Assembly (NCBI GenBank): GCA_029465975.1
Contig: CM055741.1
Location: forward strand, 2,487,728-2,551,727
Length of the DNA stretch: 64,000 bases
Reading direction: 5' to 3'
Origin: Dallia pectoralis
Taxonomy: Eukaryota > Chordata > Actinopteri > Esociformes > Umbridae
The notes below the pieces were generated by a model. It did not search any database and was not told the origin of the DNA. It was given only the letters and a program-made list of their open reading frames with translations. Both the position numbers and the translations under genes were made by a program. Positions within the stretch are counted from its first letter, which is position 1. Each line of letters starts with the position of its first letter. Of the stretch, positions 1-11,736 are shown piece after piece.

Positions 1-954
1 GGTGTCGACGCAGTCAAGGGAGTCAGAAAATATGAGCGCAGAGTCAAGGAGCTGACTTACCAGGTAGGAAAAGTTCCTTCATCAGACCAGAATAGGCAGT
101 TTCTCTGTGTATAAAATGGTACATTTAACCTTTAATCTTCTCTCACAGACTGAGGAGGACAAGAAGAATGTTGCCAGACTTCAAGACCTGGTAGATAAAC
201 TGCAGTTGAAAGTGAAGGCCTACAAGAGACAGGCTGAGGAAGCGGTGAGTCACGGTTTAAGTCAAATATTCTGAAATGATATATTTAGTATCATATTTAG
301 TATATAAGTATCATCCCTACTAGACACTCCTAGAAGAAAAGTATTTTAATGTAATTAGCCTTTAAATGGGCTTTATTTGATCTGTATTAAATTAACTAGC
401 TGAAGTTCTAAACTCTGATTGTTGATGTTCCACACTGCCTCTCTTTCCCCGCCCAGGAGGAAGCAGCCAATCAGCACATGTCCAAGTTCAGGAAGGTTCA
501 GCATGAGCTGGAGGAGGCAGAGGAACGTGCCGACATCGCTGAGACTCAGGTCAACAAGCTCAGAGCCAAGACCCGTGACAGTGGAAAGGTACGGAACTGA
601 TGTTGTACCTACAGCTGACTGATGTTTAAATATGACCATATCAACACTGCTTATCTACACTAGTAAAGATTTAGTGTTTATAGAGAACATTGCGGACCTT
701 TTTCACTTGGCAGTGGAAAAGTACCGGACTGTTTCCAAAAAACATGTTTAAATGGGGTCACATTGGTGACATTTTGTACTTAGATAACAGATTGAAAGTT
801 TTTTAAGTTATTTGTAGAGCAGTAAAAGTGATGATAATCATAAAATAAAAGGTTAGCATAGAATCTTATCATTTATTTTAAATATTTGTCAATAATACTC
901 TTTCATTTCTTTCTTTCTACTCTATTGTCACAGGGAAAAGAAGCTGCTGAATAA
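1..954 (+). CDS. Myosin heavy chain, 3' end (MYH-a), partial
   Basis: These are the last four coding exons of a sarcomeric class II myosin heavy chain, the motor of the muscle thick filament: 1-63 (entered part-way), 149-244, 457-588 and 934-954. All junctions are GT-AG and the reading frame is continuous. The encoded residues are the end of the coiled-coil rod, with charged heptads such as KYERRVKELTYQ and RLQDLVDKLQLK. They are followed by a short non-helical tail, GKGKEAAE, and the stop at 952-954. Exon sizes (96, 132 and 21 nt) equal those of the complete gene at 26213-39795. Over about 115 residues I see only two differences, both Ala to Ser (EEAANQ versus EEASNQ; LEEAEE versus LEESEE). 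The rest of the gene lies left of the window. The tail suggests a slow or cardiac-like fish isoform, but that subtype is inference. Confidence 0.95.
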
Positions 955-1617
955 ACAAGGACTAAATGTCTCAATGTTGCATAAAATATAATCTTCAAAG
1001 TGGTTTTGTTTTGAATTGATTAAACCTGTTGGCAAACATGAACATCCTTTTTGACTGTGGTCCATTTATGTTTGGCTCCATCTTCTCTGTGTTTGAGAAT
1101 GACACTCTAATGCTACCAAATTAGCCCAATTGCCTGGCGCTTATGTTTAATCATCAGGCTCTAGTGACTCCAAACTATCATAAAAACATTAGGTTTCTTG
1201 TGAATTCCTCTTCACACCGAGTTTAGCGGTGCAATAACTGGCTACAGGTATCAGATTAAATATAATATAACAAATTGATCTGGTTCCACAAGAAAGCTCT
1301 TTGGATAAAAGGCCAACTATAGAGGTGAGAAATGTATTGGAAAAAAGGTCAGAGGCAAAAGAAGTTATCATTTTATTCATAAAACTGGAAATTATAAATA
1401 ATTATTGATCAAGTGAACAACATTTGAGAATAGTGGTTAGAATGACATTTTTGTTATTGCATTCTCGTACAAATTCAGATTCCGCTTTCAGGTTTTTTGT
1501 AGGATCCCTCTTGAGTATCTATTTCCTTCAGTCACTCACACATGCCTGTCTGTAAGCAAAACAACAAACCTGTAAAACCCATAAAAGTTTAAACCATAAC
1601 AATAAAGACTTCATCTA
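955..1617. other. Gene-free gap between MYH-a and ZNF-1
   Basis: This holds the 3' untranslated region and flank of MYH-a, and then the 3' flank of ZNF-1, which is read from the other strand. An AATAAA overlaps the MYH-a stop region (950-955), and an AATAAA-like box lies at about 1600-1606. I see no further coding potential. Confidence 0.6.
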
Positions 1618-4600
1618 CTATTTTAAGCTAGAATCCATCAATTCATCACACAACACAACTGCAGATTGTTTATGTGCTTTCTTATGTTTCAACATTCCTA
1701 CTAAATATGTGAACCTCTCCTCGCATACGTCACATTGGTAAGGCTTCTCTCCTGTGTGGATACGCTTGTGTACAGCCAGTGCGTCAGTACGGGAAAAAGC
1801 TTTTCCACACTGGTCACAAGTGTAAGGTTTCTCCCCAGTGTGAGTTCGCTTGTGTGCAGCCAGATTCTGGGACTGACTAAAGCGCTTTCCGCAGACAGAG
1901 CAAGGGTAAGGTTTCTCCCCAGTGTGTGTTCGCTGGTGATTAGCCAGAGTATGGAATTCAGTAAACCTCCTCCCACACTGATCGCATACATAAGGCATTT
2001 CTCCGGTATGCACACGTAGGTGGGTTCTTAAACTATGGCTAAATGTAAAGCTCTTGCTACAGTATGTGCAATGGTACGACTTAACGTCTCTGTGTATTTT
2101 CATGTGAGTTCTGAAGTTGCCTGGATGGTGGAACGTCTTCCCACACATGTCGCAGACAATAGACTTCTCTTTATTGTGCCTTTTCTGGTGATCCTTTAAG
2201 TACACTGGATGAGAGAAACATTTCCCACACTCAGAGCAGCTGTAAGGTCTCTCTCCCCGGTTATGTGTCAGTTGATGAAAGCGAAGATTACCTTTGTTTG
2301 TAAAACCTGCATCACATTCAGTGCAGCGGTAGGGCCTTTCGGCAGCAGGCTTGTGTTTAAGCTCATGAGCTTTTAGGGAGCTAGCGTGAATAAACTGCAC
2401 ACCACAGTCAGAACATTGGAATGTTTTATCTTGGGTGTGCATTTTTAAATGACATTTAAAGGCTGCCAAAACAGAGAACTTCTTCTCGCAGTAGGAGCAC
2501 TCATGAAGACTTTCCGTGCTAGGCATGTGCGTTTTCTCATGTACTGTAAGAGAGGACTTTAGTGCAAAACGCTTATCGCAGGCAGAGCACGGGTGAAGTC
2601 TCTCTTGAGTATGTGTTTTATTGTGCATTTTAAGGTGACCTTTTTGATTGAAGGCTTTCCCGCACTGTGAGCAGCAATAAGGTTTCTCTCCTGAATGAAT
2701 TCTCTGGTGAATTTTCAGTTGTGCTTGACGAGGAAAACGCTTCTCACACAGAGTGCAACTATGATCAGTCGTCTTTCCTCTACGTCTCTGCAGTTGCTTA
2801 TCAGTTTGTTTTGATTTGGAGAGACTGGTGTCTGGGTCATCAGCAGCATGATGCTTTTCCGGAAGATTCTTAGTGAATCCACGTTGGCCACATAGCTCTC
2901 CTGTGTTAAGACAAATAATGAAGATAGTTTGTTCCCGAAGAAGTAGGATTATAATTTTAGCCAACTGCATAATGACAGAAGACCAATGAGAGTTCAGCTG
3001 GTTAAGTGGATGGCTTTAAAACAAAAGGTGGCCAACAATGTTTCACCTGCCTGGTAAAGATGATACCTAACTGCCAGAAGCTTACATGGATATTAATAAA
3101 GATGATACCTAGCTACCAGCAGCTTACATGGATATTAATAAAGATGATACCTAGCTGCCAGGAGCTTACATGGATATTAATAAAGATGATACCTAACTGC
3201 CAGGAGCTTACATGGATATTAATAAAGATGATACCTAGCTGCCAGGAGCTTGCATGGTTATTAATAAAGATGATACCTAGCTGCCAGCAGCTTGCATGGT
3301 TATTAATAAAGATGATACCTAACTGCCAGCAGCTTACATAGGTATCATCTTTATTAATAACCATGTAAGCTGCTGGCAGTTAGGTATCATCTTTATTAAT
3401 AACCATGCAAGCTGCTGGCAGTTAGGTATCATCTTTATTAATAACCAACTGCCAGCAGCTTACATGGTTATTAATAAAGATGATACCTAGCTGCCATGAG
3501 CTTGCATGGATATTAATAAAGATGATACCTAGCTTCCAGGAGCTTACATGGTTATTAATAAAGATGATACCTAGCTGCCAGGAGCTTACATGGTTATTAA
3601 TAAAGATGATACCTAGCTGCCATGAGCTTACATGGTTATTAATAAAGATGATACCTAGCTGCCAGGAGCTTGCATGGATATTAATAAAGATGATACCTAG
3701 CTGCCAGCAGCTTGCATGGATATTAATAAAGATGATACCTAGCTGCCAGCAGCTTGCATGGTTATTAATAAAGATGATACCTAGCTGCCAGCAGCTTGCA
3801 TGGATATTAATAAAGATGATACCTAGCTGCCAGCAGCTTGCATGGTTATTAATAAAGATGATACCTAGCTGCCAGCAGCTTGCATGGATATTAATAAAGA
3901 TGATACCTAGCTGCCAGCAGCTTGCATGGTTATTAATAAAGATGATACCTAGCTGCCAGGAGCTTGCATGGATATTAATAAAGATGATACCTAGCTGCCA
4001 GGAGCTTGCATGGTTATTAATAAAGATGATACCTAGCTGCCAGGAGCTTACATGGAGCTTAATAAAGACAATACCTAGCTTCCAAGTGTGCTTACATGGT
4101 TATTAACCCCGAGTACACATACAAACGTTCTGAATGTTTACTTATTTTAATTTCTTAACTAAATTCAAAGAAATACAAAAAAATATTTTTAATTTGGAAT
4201 AAAAATAAGATGAAGAAACAATGAATGAGGTTTTAATTGTATGCAATACTACATAGAACCTAATGAAATGTTATCATTTTGTACATACTTTGACAAGTCG
4301 AATCTCCTTCCGGCGCCTCACTCCCTACATCTGGTTCTCCAGTCGTCCTCAATGGCTCAGAGAACTCCTCTAGACCAGGCAGTAGGCCTCTAGCAGGAGA
4401 AGAAGGGTGAAGGAACCCAGCCTCAAGCCTCTCCTTGTGCTCTGACGTGACGCTCTCTGGATCTGTGTCCGCCTCCAGCGGGTCATCAAACACAACTTCC
4501 TCGTCTAATTTTTCGGTGTGTCTGGCATCACTGTTGGACTGGTTGGGACCCACACGCTCTCCCACAAGTATGTTGGTTGTTAATAAGCTTGTGTCCCCTC

Positions 4601-4910
4601 CATCGCGGTCTCCACCACTGGATTGAGTGGAACTCAAAGGGGCACCTCCATCTTCCTCCCGTACGCGTCTGATGTCCTCTTGCAGTCGCAGTAACCAATA
4701 AATCCCCTGCCCCTCCTGCTCCTCGGAATCCACCTTTTCCCAAAACGCTTCCAGGATAACGCGTCGCAGCGAGCGCTTGTTGTCTTTTCCTACATCTTTG
4801 CCAGATATTTCACTGCATTTGCATAGGTGGTGTAAATTGTCCTCAGTTAGAGAACATAAACTATTTTCAACTTCATCCGACAACGTTTTCCGTACTCTAC
4901 TCGTCGTCAT
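1618..4910 (-). CDS. C2H2 zinc-finger protein ZNF-1 (13 fingers, novel N-domain)
   Basis: There are two coding exons: 4910-4289, which ends at a GTATGT donor in phase 1, and 2900-1618, which starts after AACACAG. Joined, they give 634 residues. The start ATG at 4910 was chosen because the conserved N-terminal block begins there (MTTSRVRK). Residues 1-90 contain SLCSLTEDNLHHLC, then GKDNKRSLRR, then WLLRLQEDIRR. The same block occurs in ZNF-3 at 11733. An acidic, Ser/Thr-rich spacer follows. The second exon carries 13 C-x2-C-x12-H-x3-H fingers, regular in the last five (TGEKP linkers) and irregular in the first eight. It is predicted to be a nuclear DNA-binding regulator; the target and the sign of its effect are unknown. 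The intron contains a 42-bp minisatellite. The stop is at 1618-1620. Confidence 0.88.
3041..4110. repeat. 42-bp minisatellite in ZNF-1 intron, with an inverted block
   Basis: There are about 25 tandem copies of a 42-bp unit containing AAAGATGATACCTAGCTGCC and CTTGCATGG(T/A)TATTAAT. Copies at about 3339-3447 are in reverse orientation, giving a large potential hairpin. GGTTATT and GGATATT variants tend to alternate between about 3660 and 3990. The unit is a multiple of three and free of stops in some frames, so long repetitive reading frames on both strands are artefacts. Confidence 0.95.
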
Positions 4911-4948
4911 GGTTTCGTAGCAACAGAGCAGCCAATGGCAGGACAGGG

Positions 4949-4960
4949 TTACCCCAGCAT
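4949..4960 (-). promoter_or_regulatory. Minimal upstream ORF in ZNF-1 leader
   Basis: An acceptor (TTCTAG) places the 5' end of this exon at 4968. The first ATG in the exon (4960-4958) opens a three-codon frame ending in TAA (4951-4949), 38 nt before the ZNF-1 start. It could lower initiation at the main ATG. That effect is inferred; only the sequence is seen. Confidence 0.5.
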
Positions 4961-4968
4961 TAGAAGGC

Positions 4969-6845
4969 CTAGAATGAAAGATACACATTACACGTTTCTT
5001 ATTTATTCGAAAGGGTTTTAACTGCTTTTCCTTTATCCTAAAAATCATTGAGAATATAAGCATTTTTTTAAGTTAAATACTTATTTAGTACACTTGTCGA
5101 AAAAATGCAACTATGCTGACATAAAGAAAGATATTACACAACACAGTCAGGGTAACCGTACGGTAACCGTTAGTGGTTACCCAGTCTACACCTTACAACT
5201 AACAATCTAAGACATTCAAATGTTTAATTCCTTAAACGTGATGTACTGTAATCATTGCAACTGAACTTACCAAATGCATTATATCTAGATTCCAAGCTGG
5301 TTAAACGGCTATAATTGGCCACATCGGGAAAAAGTTATCTTGAACTCCATGTTCTATTGAATATTATGTTGTTTGAGATTTAAATAGACAGCTATGATTG
5401 ATGTTAAATCTTGGTTCACTTCATTACCACCTCAGATCAATGCCTTCCTTTATTATCGTCATCTTGGGAGCAACATTAAAAACATGTTCCGGGTCATAGA
5501 ATTTAGAACATTTCAAAATAAAAGTGGCCAATGTATAATGCCAAGTGTTGCTGGCTTTTTTTCTCCGCCCAGTAGCTACAGTGTAAATCCACATGATCCG
5601 CCCCTTCATGTCGGTTTGCCTAGGTACTTACCTGTACAATAATAAAACAACTATGAATAAACATTTTCTATAACTGGCTATAACGCATATTAGTACTTCC
5701 GGGTCATTTGTCTTTAAAATAGCTGCGGTAACCAGGGATTTGTATAAAATAATTAGTGACAATAAAATGTAAAATTCTGACCAGACTTAGATATTCATGA
5801 ACAGACCAGTTACACAGAAGTGACACAGGAGTCAATATAGAACTATTTTTCAATTAGGTAAAATGGATATCTAGATATCGATTCCAATCTATTGACAACT
5901 TTTATGGACCTACACCTTTTTTAGAGCATCTTATCCGTAAACACCATACCGTTTCCTCAGAGATCATAGAAGAGTACTCCTTACCAGGAACGGGGTGGCA
6001 TTTCTATCAAATCCTATTAAATTGACTTGTTTTTTCTCACCCAAGGGGACTGATTGCTTATCATGTTTAAATATTAAAGCATTGTTAGAAGTCAGTATAT
6101 ACAGTAGTAGTTAATAATATAGTGTCTTAGGTAGTATAATTACAGTTTATAAGAGGCAAATCAAACAGTTGCCTTAGCCTAAAGTCTTGCTGTCAGTTCA
6201 TGCTTGCTTGCAAATCTCCTGTTCCTTCATCAATTCATTGTTAGGTAATTTACATATATTCTTTACTGATCACATTACAAAATGACTAGTATTGTAGTTA
6301 CATGACTACAATACTAGTATATAAATTGAATCACCAAATCACCCCAACACCGAACATTTTATTTGTAATTTTACTAGGGTTGTCAATCAATAATTAAGTC
6401 TCATAAAAAAGTAATAATAATATATGTTTTATGTTTTGCCATGTTGTATTTACATGATTTCAAAGAGTAAAAAAAAAGAAACAGTTGTTTACAGGTAAAT
6501 ACCTTTAACTAACCAGAGCTGTCGAAATGATTGAAAGAGCATTAAAACAGCACCAAATTTACAAACAGAAACATGCGACAAACATATACATCCAATGTAT
6601 AAAACCGTTCATAATAAACTATATATTGTTGACTGCTAGATCATTCAAATCCCAGCCAATCTCAGTCTCATGTACAGGGGGCCATTTAAGACACTGGATA
6701 AGCAACAGGGTCGGAGAGGAACATCACTGGAAACATTCTCTCAGGAAGCGTCTCTCCCAGGGCGCTGCTCGGTCAGGCCATTTATCTTTTATTACGTTCT
6801 TTACCAGGTGTGCCTTACTTCTGGTATCCGAGTGTGTCTGTCACA
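4969..6845. other. ZNF-1 upstream region and ZNF-2 3' flank
   Basis: I see no convincing gene. Upstream of ZNF-1 is an ETS-type motif, ACTTCCGGG (5695-5703; CCCGGAAGT on the minus strand), which fits a housekeeping-type promoter for this gene. The sequence from about 5750 to 6845 is AT-rich and contains the 3' flank of ZNF-2 and a perfect hairpin at 6285-6318. Confidence 0.45.
6285..6318. repeat. Perfect 14-bp inverted repeat
   Basis: ACTAGTATTGTAGT at 6285-6298 is followed by six bases and its exact reverse complement at 6305-6318. It lies in AT-rich DNA downstream of ZNF-2, and its function is unknown. Confidence 0.9.
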
Positions 6846-9597
6846 CTAAGTCCCCAGTTTTGGTTTGTGTGTTTTCTGATGTCTTCCGAGGTGTCCGGAA
6901 AGAATGAACCTTTTGCCACACACCTGGCATGGGAAAGGTCTCTCCCCTGTATGAATACGTTGATGTATCTTTAAATAGTTTGAATGAGCAAAACTGGCAC
7001 CGCAGTCGGCACAGATGTAAGGTCTTTCCCCAGAGTGAGACCGTTCGTGAGCCCTCATATTTCCCCTTTGCGCAAAACCCTTTCCGCACACGGAACAGCA
7101 GTGTGGTTTCTCTCCGGTATGAGTTAAATGGTGAACTTTCAGGTCCCCCGAACTAAAGAAGCATTTGCCACAGTCAGAGCAAAGGAATGGTCTCTCCCCT
7201 GTGTGGCTAAGACGGTGTGTCTTTAGGCCTCCGGATCGGGCAAATGTCTTCCCGCAATCAGTGCACCGGTATGGTTTCTCTCCTGTGTGAGTGCGTTGGT
7301 GTCGTTGCAGTTTAGATTGGTTAAAGAAGCCTATTCCACAGTCTGCACAAATGTACGGCCTCTCCTCTGTGCCCCCTTCCTCATGTGTCCGCTGGTGGCT
7401 GTTACGGTGCCCCGGCTCAGCGAAGCTCTTCCCGCACCTGGAACAAGAGTACGGTTTCTCTCCGGTATGTCCTCGCTCGTGCCGAGCCAGCTTTGACGGT
7501 TTGGCAAATATCTTCCCACAAAAAGAACACGGGTAGTCTGGCGCCAGCTTCTTTATTCTGGTGTGGGTCTTCTCATGCCTCTCCAAGTGTGACGGCCTGT
7601 CGAATACCTTCCCACATTCAGGGCATGGATGGAGTTTCTTCACTGGGATTTTCTTCTTCAGGTGGTGTAGCTGATACATTTCGGCCCCGTCTGGTCGGTA
7701 GTCTGGGTCCGACTTTCTTCTTTCTTCTAGATAGGAGAAATAAAACAGATCAATAGTTAACTACCTATTTTAACACAATCCACACATTTTTTGGGACGCT
7801 ACTCGAGTCAAAAATCCGATGGGGAATGTGACACTAAGTGGAGTAAATGGGGGTGCAAAATGGATTCATGATCCGCAACCTAAGGTAGGAACTTTACATG
7901 TGGTGATATTGCCAGCCAACCAGACCTCTTTACAGATCTGACTGATAGTTCCATGTTAGACAAACACGCAGGTCGTCTTTGTAAACAATTCATTTATCCA
8001 AATACCACTGCACAAGAAAGCCAGTGAATGACTGAGACGGAGTCACAAAACCGAGTAAGAGTCATTCGTTGTAGTTTTTCTGTGATCCATGTTGTCATTT
8101 AGTTCGATTCCCGCATTTCAGAAAACACATGACGCCCCAGAGTTAATCATGTAGTCCAATATTTCACAAATCTTTATTATTTGCTCCAAATACAGATATC
8201 CAAATTAGTAAATAAGATAAGTCGTGATTGCGCAATTTAATTACAGTGCCGTCATTGTATTTCAGGTCATTGTTACGTGTTGGGTTTAAATGGTATTTAA
8301 AATAAACACCACAAAGGGATAGACTGGCTCTGCCGCGGGTCGGCCAGGCCTGATCTAGAAATACAGACCGCTTGTGTTTTTTAACAGTCACTGTGACCAT
8401 TATCAAGGCGCGGTGAAAAATATACTACACAATGTTCAAAACAAGTCACCTTAACTGAACAAACTTAAAATAAATATATTAAAATGACATAACACCTAGA
8501 AAGGCCCAATACACACTAATAACCGTTTCTGCCATCCTTTTCCAGAAACAAGTACAAACGCTTCTTCCAGTTATTCTTTACTGCCTCACAGACACATGTC
8601 GGGCAAAAAGGTTCCAGCTTTGAGTCGGTCCATGGAACACTGTTGAAGACTCACAAGCGCCTTTCTGATAGAGAATCAAATCAGCCTAGGGTTCTTTTAG
8701 GTCTTTCTGATAGAGAATCAAATCAGCCTAGGGTTCTTTTAGGTCTTTCTTATAGAGAATCAAATCAGCATAGGGTTCTTTAGTAGAATTTGAAACAGTA
8801 TTCTATAGAATGCTTGTAGGTATATGAAGTACAGCTAAAAAGAAATTCGAATACCAAATAGACACAATTGTCCAGGTCTGTGGTCATTTGTATCCAACTC
8901 TTTCCCAGCAGGTGTAAACAACCAACATGTGGACACCTCAAGAGCTTCCATAAACTAGATAGGAGTCACCTGCAGGAGTTGTGGTCAGTGCATCTGACTC
9001 CATAGACGACCAATTGTTCTGGAGACGCTGAAAACTTACGACTGACTCATGAATAATTAATGACCTTCAAGGATGTTTTACAAACATTCCATAAGAATAA
9101 TTTGTATTAACTATTTATACCTGGTGATCCAAAAGTTCAGAAATGTTAGATGCTCTGAAAAGCCCTCGTCTCACCTAGGTCAGCAATGTCATTGTCCTCC
9201 TCATCTTCTTCTTCTTCTTCTTCATCATCTTCCTCCTCCTTTTTAATAATCATATTATACTTAGATACGTCTGTCACGATAGGACCTGAGAGGTGTTCTG
9301 AAATGACCAGACCAGCAGAATGAGTTTTCTTCCTTAAAATTCTCCAAATTCAGAAACTTGATCCACTAAAATACATTTTGACCAATCAGATATCTACAAC
9401 TGAGATATAAAATACTACCCCATAATCATTGTTCAGAGACCCAACACAAACTCACCCGGAACAGCCAATTGTCCATCTTCCTCCTCCTCCTCCTCCTCCT
9501 CTTCCTTTACAGTCACATTGGGTTCAGTTTCTGAGGCAGTGGAAAATGTAAGGTTTTCTGGTTTCGACTCAGACCCCGGGTACTCTGCCAAATCCAT
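6846..9597 (-). CDS. C2H2 zinc-finger protein ZNF-2 (9 fingers, acidic N-terminus)
   Basis: There are three coding exons: 9597-9456, 9285-9175 and 7726-6846. Both introns are phase 1 with GT-AG ends, giving 377 residues. The start at 9597 (MDLAEYPGSE) is the first ATG with an open frame. Exon 1 encodes NVTVK followed by a run of nine Glu. Exon 2 encodes IIKKEEEDD and a second long acidic run. Exon 3 encodes nine C2H2 fingers (from HPCPECGKVF to FPCQVCGKRF) and a short basic tail, KPKLGT. VTVKEE and IIKKEE fit the sumoylation consensus (hydrophobic-K-x-E), a common feature of repressor zinc-finger proteins; their use here is inference. It is predicted to be a nuclear DNA-binding factor. The same acidic-exon then finger-exon layout is seen in ZNF-4, ZNF-5 and ZNF-6. 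Confidence 0.85.
8661..8782. repeat. Three-copy tandem repeat of about 42 bp in ZNF-2 intron
   Basis: Three near-identical copies each contain CTTTCTGATAGAGAATCAAA and CTAGGGTTCTTTT. They lie within the last intron of ZNF-2 (7727-9174), which otherwise shows no recognisable feature. Confidence 0.85.
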
Positions 9598-9639
9598 GTC
9601 CTTGTTCCTGCTCTGCGTCTGGACTTGTGTTTGTGTATT

Positions 9640-9660
9640 CTAGTGTTGATCCATGCTCAT
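9640..9660 (-). promoter_or_regulatory. Upstream ORF in same frame as ZNF-2
   Basis: The exon holding the ZNF-2 start begins exactly at an ATG after a CCTTAG acceptor (AG at 9662-9661). It reads MSMDQH and then TAG (9642-9640). The frame is the same as the main ORF, 63 nt upstream. It is either a regulatory upstream ORF or the remains of a longer N-terminus interrupted by a stop. Confidence 0.55.
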
Positions 9661-11703
9661 CTAAGGATTAGGATACACAGAAACAAAATATGACATTGGC
9701 TGAACGGTTACTAGTCCTGAGGTAAAACACATCCTCTTGGCCTGGTAAGACGGAAGTTATTTCTGGTATTGTGAATAAATCTCGCTGGCCTTGAACATGG
9801 TCTTGTAGGTCTAGAAGAGAGCAATCAACTAAATTGACCGGGGGATAGTGCACTTTGGTTTTCACATTTTGACCTGGGAACCCTAGTGACAGTAATCACG
9901 TGGTAACATAATAACGGATGTTTCTACCCTCCAAAACAGGAGTTCTGGCCTAAAACAACAATTCGTGTATTTAACTGTGTATTTGAGAAATAAAAAAACA
10001 ATGTTATTCAACTTTTATCCACATACTTCCTATGTTTTCCATTACCATTCGTGTGGTATGTGTGGTGGTAGTAAATTAGCCGTTTTCCTAGCCAGCGTGG
10101 ATCTGAAACAAACGTGCTACAAATGCACTTTACTACAGTCACATGTATGTTTCTGTGACTGTGTTATTGTGAGGAACACAGGGGATATGGGTCCCTAGCT
10201 CACATATACTAGCCAGCTATGGGGCCATTATTAGACGCATTCCCAATAAGCAGTTACATTACATGGCTAATTCAGCTAGCTACAATAACTGTAGCTAATC
10301 CTAGAGGCTCTGGCAGGGCTGACAAGTACATGCAGTAGCATTAGCATGATGTTTAGGCTTGTTAATTCTGTTTGTAACGAGAAAGCTATAGTAATTGGGT
10401 AAGCAATTTAGTTCTCTAGGTCAGCTATACTTATAGAAAAATCTATACAAACCGTATACATTGTCGTCATTATTTCATTAGCTGCTACACTTACCTTTTT
10501 CCCCTTTGTAATAATATGACAGACAACGCCAGAAAATGGTATTACCGCCCCTACTGGTTGGGAAAACTTGGTGACTAAGTTTAAAGCAAAAAGTATTGTT
10601 TTATTTGTATAGAAAATACAATTTTATAGTGAACGTGTAAATACCGGCACAATAAAGTAAACACATATGCACAACTCAACTCTTCTCTAGCCGCTATTCA
10701 TTCCAGAGAGCTAGATCGACAATTGATTGAGCTGGCCTGATAAGTTAGTCCAATCGATTAATCTGGTCTGATCAGTCAGTCAGTCCAATCGATTGAGCTG
10801 GCCTGAACAGTCAGTCCAACCGGAAGTTGTTGCCATCTCGTCGGTAGCCGGAGTGCCAACTGTATGTATAACGGTATTTATACAATATGTAAACGATGTA
10901 AAACTATATATACAATATAGATTGGAAAACTAGAAACGTGTGCAAAAAGTCACCTGAACGCAGTGAGGAACCGTTATGCTGAAAGAGTGATAATGTATTA
11001 TTTAATCCCAATAGTCATAGCGAGAATGGCTACTTATGCTTGCTAGCTACAGTAGTTGGCTAACGTTAGAGCTAATCGGTCCAGCCTGTTTTAGCTGCAA
11101 ACGTTTTTATAACTTGCTAAATCCAACTGAATTTTAAAGTCTACCGTGCAAGCCGAATTAACGCCTGGCCATTTGAGCATATAGCTAGAACAGACAAACA
11201 TTGGCGAGGGTTAGAAATAGTACAGATTAAGTACAGCAATAGAGTTGACAAGGCCTCGCTAGGTCCGATTCTTAGAGAGCTCGCTCCCTTCATGTCTCCC
11301 TGTCTGCACGTTGTATTATAAAATGCACCTTATCATATTAGGAAATGGACTACAATTGTGTTGTAGTTCAAACCTAAGAGCCAGCAGCTCTCCTAGAACA
11401 GTCACCTATTGCCCATCAGCCTCATCTACACTGGTCCAATGTAACTGGTAATGATAACTCAACCAACTCTCTGCTGTTGTGAAACTGAGCCAAGCTCTTC
11501 ACTGAGCTGGGAACCCTGGAACTAACCCCAGCCATAAGTATATTGAATAGATGTTGAATGGTTCTGCTCCTTAGACCAATGGCATTTGATTGAAAGTTCT
11601 AGCTAATTATTCTCCTGTTCTTTTTTCGTCAGGAACGCCCGACAAAGAAGGGTAGTCCTTGCAATTGCAGGTCAAGGAGTCTACGTTTCCAAGAACTCCA
11701 TTG
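9661..11703. promoter_or_regulatory. Divergent promoter region of ZNF-2 and ZNF-3
   Basis: The two genes diverge from this 2-kb gap. A possible non-coding first exon of ZNF-2 ends at a GTAAGT donor near 10496 (minus strand). An ETS-type site, ACCGGAAGTT, lies at 10819-10828. A degenerate tandem repeat containing CCAATCGATT and AGCTGGCCTGA occupies about 10725-10815. An acceptor (TTTTCGTCAG) at about 11625-11634 starts the ZNF-3 coding exon. An open frame at 9668-9865 (minus) follows a plausible acceptor, but I cannot show that it is coding. Confidence 0.45.
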
Positions 11704-11736
11704 ATGACTTCTTGCCACGTGAGCGAAACAACATGA
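11704..11736 (+). promoter_or_regulatory. Upstream ORF overlapping the ZNF-3 start (ATGA)
   Basis: A ten-codon frame (MTSCHVSETT) starts at 11704 and stops with TGA at 11734-11736. Its stop overlaps the ZNF-3 start (ATG 11733-11735) by two bases as ATGA. Such overlaps can permit termination followed by reinitiation, so translation of ZNF-3 may be tuned by it. This is inference from position only. Confidence 0.6.

Noticed and set aside
3006..4106. Repetitive open frames with MIPSCQQLAW units
   Set aside because: Translation of the 42-bp minisatellite, in a ZNF-1 intron and on the wrong strand.
5160..5185. GGTAACCGTACGGTAACCG motif as a palindromic operator
   Set aside because: Only partly self-complementary and in no informative context.
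9668..9865. 65-codon minus-strand frame after a plausible acceptor upstream of ZNF-2
   Set aside because: No convincing donor and no homology recognised. It might be an alternative leader exon but is not supported as coding.
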